A model generated the notes under the pieces. The model was not told the DNA's origin. It searched no databases and saw nothing but the letters and a program-made list of their open reading frames with translations. Made by a program: the position numbers and the translations under genes. A stretch of 8,578 bases of DNA from Candidatus Roizmanbacteria bacterium (GTDB taxonomy: Bacteria > Patescibacteriota > Microgenomatia > GCA-001788215 > 2-01-FULL-40-14), in NCBI GenBank assembly GCA_016203755.1, contig JACQMD010000034.1, positions 1 through 8,578 on the forward strand, written 5' to 3'. Positions 5,661-8,578 of this stretch are shown here, piece by piece; position 1 is the first letter of the stretch; each line of letters starts with the position of its first letter.

Positions 5661-6910
5661 CGCCGAGCAACAATATTGAGCCAGTCGTGTTTTGTTACAT
5701 CAAATTTTTCTTCAAATAACGGCTCTTTATAGTTACTCCCGTAGAATTTCAGGTTTGTGAAACCATTTTTCTTCAAGAGTCCCTCAATTTTTTCTTTCGT
5801 GATGTGGGCAACTGATGTACTATTGGTTCCTGAAGAGATCCAGCGTTTTCCATTATATTGTAAAATCGCCATATTCAACGTTAATGGATCACCTGATTTT
5901 CGAGCAGGATCATAGAAGTCGATAAACGCATACTCCCGCTCAGGAGTCAATTTAGAAGGTTGGATATTAAACGTAAGAAATCTCTTATTAGTAGTAAATA
6001 CTTTTTCGAAGTTCATAAGCTGAATGAGCAATAATCCATTCTTCTCGGGCAATTTCTTGTTCAGAACTGAAAGTACCTTTTCATATGAATCATACAAATG
6101 AGCAAGTGCATTTCCCATAAATATCGCTGCGTCATATGAATCAGGAAGTTTTTGGACCTCTTCAAGATTATCCCCGCGAATGAATGAGACAAACGGCTGA
6201 GCGGTAAGCGGCAATTGACGACGATGTTTTTCTGCAATTCCGTACATCCGTTTGCTTGTCTCTATCCCTACAACGTGTATCTTGTACTGCGCAAGCAGTA
6301 ATGCATGACGACCGGGACCACATCCTAAATCAAGGACTTTCTTGACTCCCAGTTTCTGAAATACCTGCAGTACGTTTTGTGTTTCAATATCATGCCGCCT
6401 GGCACCCTTCACGACAAAATCATCATGATACGCAAGCCAATCGTGATATTCCTCCTCGCTCGAATATGCCACTTCGCCGGAAACGAGTGCCCGGAAAATA
6501 TCACCCTGTGAAATAATACCCATCAAACTATTATCTTCCTTTACAACGGGCAAATGGCTGAATTCATTAACAAACATCAGCGAGAGGGCGCGCATAACCG
6601 GAACATCTTTCGTTACTGTTTGGAGTTTTGTCGTCATGAGCCGGTGAACTGGCCGATTGACAATCTCGCCCAGTCGCTCTTCCATGAATTCAAAGTTTCG
6701 TGCATGGAAATAATCTTCCATAAAATCTTTGACAGAGGGAAATACTTTCTGAAGAATATCTTCCTCGGTAATAATACCCATAAGTTTTTTTTCTTTAGTC
6801 ACGAGAACCGCACTGACTCCGAGGTTAAAAATGAGACGAACCACATCACGAATAGGACGATTTTCACCTATTGTTACCGGATTTTTCTGCATGAAATCAG
6901 CTACTATCAT
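5657..6910 (-). CDS. Tandem CBS domain-methyltransferase fusion
   Basis: This 417-aa protein joins a regulatory CBS pair to a class I SAM-dependent methyltransferase. CBS1 (about 1-55) runs from MIVADFMQKNPVTIGEN to LMGIITEEDIL; an acidic, aromatic insert (56-82) follows; CBS2 (about 83-143) contains RLMTTKLQTVT and LMGIISQGDIF. After a linker (145-175) the methyltransferase shows motif I VLDLGCGPGRHALLLA (192-207), the ribose-binding acidic residue E217, D247 in RGDN, and YDAAIFMGNALAHL (259-272). The C-terminal part (about 305-417) may bind the substrate. CBS pairs usually bind adenine nucleotides, sometimes SAM itself, so the enzyme is probably ligand-controlled; that is inference. The substrate is unknown. 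Its stop overlaps that of the AAA+ gene by four bases (TTAA). A promoter-like site lies at 6943-6952, 53 bases separate it from the upstream gene, and no Shine-Dalgarno is visible. Confidence 0.88.
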   Translation of the reverse strand: MIVADFMQKNPVTIGENRPIRDVVRLIFNLGVSAVLVTKEKKLMGIITEEDILQKVFPSVKDFMEDYFHARNFEFMEERLGEIVNRPVHRLMTTKLQTVTKDVPVMRALSLMFVNEFSHLPVVKEDNSLMGIISQGDIFRALVSGEVAYSSEEEYHDWLAYHDDFVVKGARRHDIETQNVLQVFQKLGVKKVLDLGCGPGRHALLLAQYKIHVVGIETSKRMYGIAEKHRRQLPLTAQPFVSFIRGDNLEEVQKLPDSYDAAIFMGNALAHLYDSYEKVLSVLNKKLPEKNGLLLIQLMNFEKVFTTNKRFLTFNIQPSKLTPEREYAFIDFYDPARKSGDPLTLNMAILQYNGKRWISSGTNSTSVAHITKEKIEGLLKKNGFTNLKFYGSNYKEPLFEEKFDVTKHDWLNIVARR

Positions 6911-6930
6911 AGAACTAACAGACTGACCAT
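6907..6930 (-). other. Possible leader minicistron before the CBS-methyltransferase
   Basis: A seven-codon frame (MVSLLVL) starts at 6930 in the predicted leader, and its TGA overlaps the gene's ATG as ATGA. Such an overlap can couple translation of the two frames. The frame is very short and lacks a clear ribosome-binding site, so it may be chance. Confidence 0.25.
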
Positions 6931-6942
6931 AATAATCGAGGC

Positions 6943-6952
6943 AAGTATATCA
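6943..6952 (-). promoter_or_regulatory. Extended -10 promoter of the CBS-methyltransferase gene
   Basis: Minus-strand TGATATACTT, identical to the sites before dcd and the acetyltransferase gene. It lies in the 53-base gap after the acetyltransferase stop, 32 bases before the ATG, giving a predicted leader of about 25 bases. No good -35 is seen. It suggests that this gene has its own transcript. Confidence 0.6.
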
Positions 6953-6963
6953 CAACTGGTAAT

Positions 6964-7749
6964 TTACGAAAAGAAGCGAGGAAATTTCCTTACAAGAGTA
7001 GCTTGTGCTATTTTCACGCCAGTTCCCTTCGGCCATTGATTACGCGTAATCCGGTACATCACAGCCGGTTCAAAGATTACTTCTCCCCGCTTTAAAGCTT
7101 CAATTCTTTCTTGAGTACTTATATCCCTTAGATGGAAGATGTCGAAATCGTATGCACGAAATCCAAGTCGTTTGTAAACTATTTCCATAGGTAAATCTGG
7201 CTCATTGAGACCGTCTTTTTTAACTCCTCCTATGATGTTCATCCGAACAACAGGTATCTCTCCTTCTTCCCGAGAATAGACTGGGTTCATTTTTGGATCA
7301 TGATAAAGCAAATCCAAGACGTAAGCGTGCATTTGCGTGCCAATTCCTTTACCTTTCATGTCTGCTCTGACTGCAGCCGCGGTCAAATTGGTTGTAGTTA
7401 GTGAAAGAGGTACCGGATCGATGGATGTGACCGTTCCAACAGGTTCTCCCAGATAATTTTCTGCCACAAAGACAAAAGTTCTTGGTTCTTTTATACGTTG
7501 TAACAACTTCTCAGGAGTTTGTTTTGATCCTGCAAGATGTAACATTGTTTCTTCATCATTTAAAATTTCACAGCATGACTCAATTTGTCTTGTGTCATAG
7601 GGATTCAATAGCTTAATTCGAGGAATGATAATAAAAGGCAGTATCTCCTTGTGTGCTTCAAAAAAGTCTCTCTGTTCACCGTTGTTTCCAATCTCCTGCG
7701 CTCGGTCTGGATCGACGACCCCTGCAACTATTATACTTTCGCTGCTCAT
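6964..7749 (-). CDS. GNAT-family N-acetyltransferase
   Basis: This 261-aa protein has the GNAT fold. The acetyl-CoA-binding motif A is at residues 122-146 (AAAVRADMKGKGIGTQM), with the pyrophosphate loop GKGIGT at 133-138. The strand before it (92-110, FVFVAENYLGEPVGTVTSI) is the usual beta strand pair, and VYKRLGF at 191-197 is the conserved end of motif B. An N-terminal stretch of about 50 residues and a C-terminal extension from about 205 make it longer than a minimal GNAT protein (about 150 aa). The acceptor amine cannot be predicted. The ATG at 7749 lies 33 bases after an extended -10 motif, and its AT-rich leader has no Shine-Dalgarno sequence. It sits between two methyltransferase genes on the same strand, so a shared modification role is possible but unproven. 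Confidence 0.82.
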   Translation of the reverse strand: MSSESIIVAGVVDPDRAQEIGNNGEQRDFFEAHKEILPFIIIPRIKLLNPYDTRQIESCCEILNDEETMLHLAGSKQTPEKLLQRIKEPRTFVFVAENYLGEPVGTVTSIDPVPLSLTTTNLTAAAVRADMKGKGIGTQMHAYVLDLLYHDPKMNPVYSREEGEIPVVRMNIIGGVKKDGLNEPDLPMEIVYKRLGFRAYDFDIFHLRDISTQERIEALKRGEVIFEPAVMYRITRNQWPKGTGVKIAQATLVRKFPRFFS

Positions 7750-7782
7750 TGTTATTAATTAAAGTTCTTAGATTCCGCTGTG

Positions 7783-7792
7783 AAGTATATCA
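7783..7792 (-). promoter_or_regulatory. Extended -10 promoter of the acetyltransferase gene
   Basis: Minus-strand TGATATACTT, the third identical copy in this window, 33 bases before the ATG at 7749. It lies in the 98-base gap behind the second methyltransferase gene. A -35 hexamer is not evident, as expected for extended -10 promoters. Confidence 0.6.
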
Positions 7793-7847
7793 TAAATCTT
7801 GAGACTTCATTATCTCTCAGTAATAATAAGGAACTCAGTGCGGTAAT

Positions 7848-8555
7848 TTATCTTAGTCTCTGAACCTCAAATACCATACTTTTAGCTATTAACTTGTATG
7901 GAGGATTCGTATCACGAGCTTCCAAATTCAACCCTCTGATAATATCAAGCTGTAAGGCGTGACCGGCGAAGCAATAGGTAAAAAATGATACCGCTTCATC
8001 TTCTCCATATTCATGATCAACATAATCTCCGGGAGGTAATATTTCTTTCGTTACCGCGTGTGTACGTACAGCTTCGACCATGAAATTACCGACAAATTTT
8101 TTGCCTGGTCGTAATACTCTCATTGCCTCCCGGAAAACAGTATGGGCCAGCGTCTGGGGATCTTGCGTGTGAAGGAAATTCAGACAAAGAATTCCGTCAA
8201 TTGATTCATTCGCAATTGGCCATGGCTGTGTCACGTCTGACAGAAAAGGTAAAAGTCGATCTTGAAAGCTGCCAAGATTTGCACGTTTTCTTCTGTTAAG
8301 CGCTTCATAAATGATATCTGTACCTATCACCGTTGTACCGGGTATATGTAAGAGTACAGGAGCCAATCTGAAGTCACCGCAACTTAATTCAAACAATACA
8401 TCCTCCGGCTGAAATGATCTGTTGACGAGATCTACGATTGGTTGAGTAGTACCTCCCCATATAGATTCTTGTGTAGGAGCATGAAGATAGTTATACGCAT
8501 CCCTGCGCTGCCGTTCGGTATACTGCATAATCTTTGGACTGATTCTACAACCCAT
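7848..8555 (-). CDS. Class I SAM-dependent methyltransferase
   Basis: This 235-aa protein has a class I methyltransferase core: motif I region VLFELSCGDFRLAPVL (53-68), acidic residue D80 ending the second strand (VIGTDII), D107 in FLSDVTQPWPI, motif IV region IDGILCLNFLHT (119-130), and the post-motif REAMRVLRPGKKFV (142-155). The SAM loop is atypical: the usual GxGxG reads S-C-G-D-F, so its second glycine is missing. The layout resembles methyltransferases acting on small molecules, but the substrate is unknown. ATG 8555 is chosen for the AGAGGA site six bases upstream. ATG 8528 is a real alternative, because a perfect TATAAT overlaps the first ATG and would favour a later start; an in-frame TTG at 8573 is less likely. 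The reading frame stays open to the window edge, so an earlier start outside it cannot be excluded. Confidence 0.8.
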   Translation of the reverse strand: MGCRISPKIMQYTERQRRDAYNYLHAPTQESIWGGTTQPIVDLVNRSFQPEDVLFELSCGDFRLAPVLLHIPGTTVIGTDIIYEALNRRKRANLGSFQDRLLPFLSDVTQPWPIANESIDGILCLNFLHTQDPQTLAHTVFREAMRVLRPGKKFVGNFMVEAVRTHAVTKEILPPGDYVDHEYGEDEAVSFFTYCFAGHALQLDIIRGLNLEARDTNPPYKLIAKSMVFEVQRLR

Positions 8556-8561
8556 TATACA

Positions 8562-8567
8562 TCCTCT
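8562..8567 (-). promoter_or_regulatory. Shine-Dalgarno site of the second methyltransferase
   Basis: Minus-strand AGAGGA, six bases before ATG 8555. It supports that start, but a TATAAT hexamer (8554-8559) overlaps the same ATG. If that is a working -10 element, translation would instead begin at ATG 8528. Confidence 0.45.
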
Positions 8568-8578
8568 TGACAATGCTG

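Noticed and set aside
6554..7039. 161-codon plus-strand frame across the CBS-methyltransferase start
   Set aside because: It is opposite well-supported coding sequence on the minus strand and shows no recognisable domain.
7801..7847. Terminator or hairpin between the second methyltransferase and the acetyltransferase
   Set aside because: Only a four-base GAGA/TCTC pairing is found and no T-tract, too weak to call.

Overview
The window looks like chromosome from a small-genome bacterium, most likely of the Candidate Phyla Radiation (Patescibacteria), perhaps Microgenomates. This is inference from style, not from a marker gene. The signs are a 'KKGEIAT' N-terminus followed by a membrane anchor on a secreted protein with TPTPT linkers, a membrane-anchored Clp-like ATPase, very tight packing with overlapping genes, and few Shine-Dalgarno sites. 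Genes end at TAA, TAG and TGA, and TGA is used as a normal stop, so code 11 fits. There are no rRNA or tRNA genes, insertion sequences or CRISPR arrays, and no gene-free stretch longer than about 110 bases.

Layout. (1) 2-544, minus strand: dCTP deaminase (dcd), apparently read from a leaderless transcript. (2) 593-2455, plus strand: a consensus-like promoter followed by a 42-codon membrane peptide, a 414-aa secreted or surface protein with three cysteine-rich modules on Pro/Thr linkers, and a 147-aa membrane-anchored protein. These look like one cell-envelope operon. (3) 2461-2550: a dense array of inverted CCGAA/TTCGG repeats, then a 99-aa multi-pass membrane protein (2558-2857). (4) 2850-3564, minus strand: a type II toxin-antitoxin pair, Phd-like antitoxin then PIN-domain (VapC-like) toxin. 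(5) 3609-5660, plus strand: a membrane-anchored AAA+ protein built like a Clp/Hsp100 ATPase. Its first ATPase domain has lost its catalytic residues, and its second keeps them but lacks the GYVG-type pore loop. (6) 5657-8555, minus strand: a tandem-CBS/methyltransferase fusion, a GNAT acetyltransferase and a second methyltransferase.

How the parts relate. The plus-strand block 649-2455 is probably co-transcribed and works at the cell surface. The toxin-antitoxin pair diverges from the AAA+ gene across 44 bases that carry the antitoxin promoter and a possible operator. The three minus-strand enzymes at the right end are not clearly one operon, because two have their own promoter-like site. An identical decamer, TGATATACTT (an extended -10 promoter), lies upstream of dcd, the CBS-methyltransferase and the GNAT gene, and is probably a preferred promoter form of this organism.

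The most unusual items are the remodelled AAA+ protein, the CBS-methyltransferase fusion, the CCGAA/TTCGG repeat array and the cysteine-module surface protein. Functional calls are firm for dcd, the toxin-antitoxin pair and the enzyme superfamilies. Substrates are unknown for both methyltransferases and the acetyltransferase.
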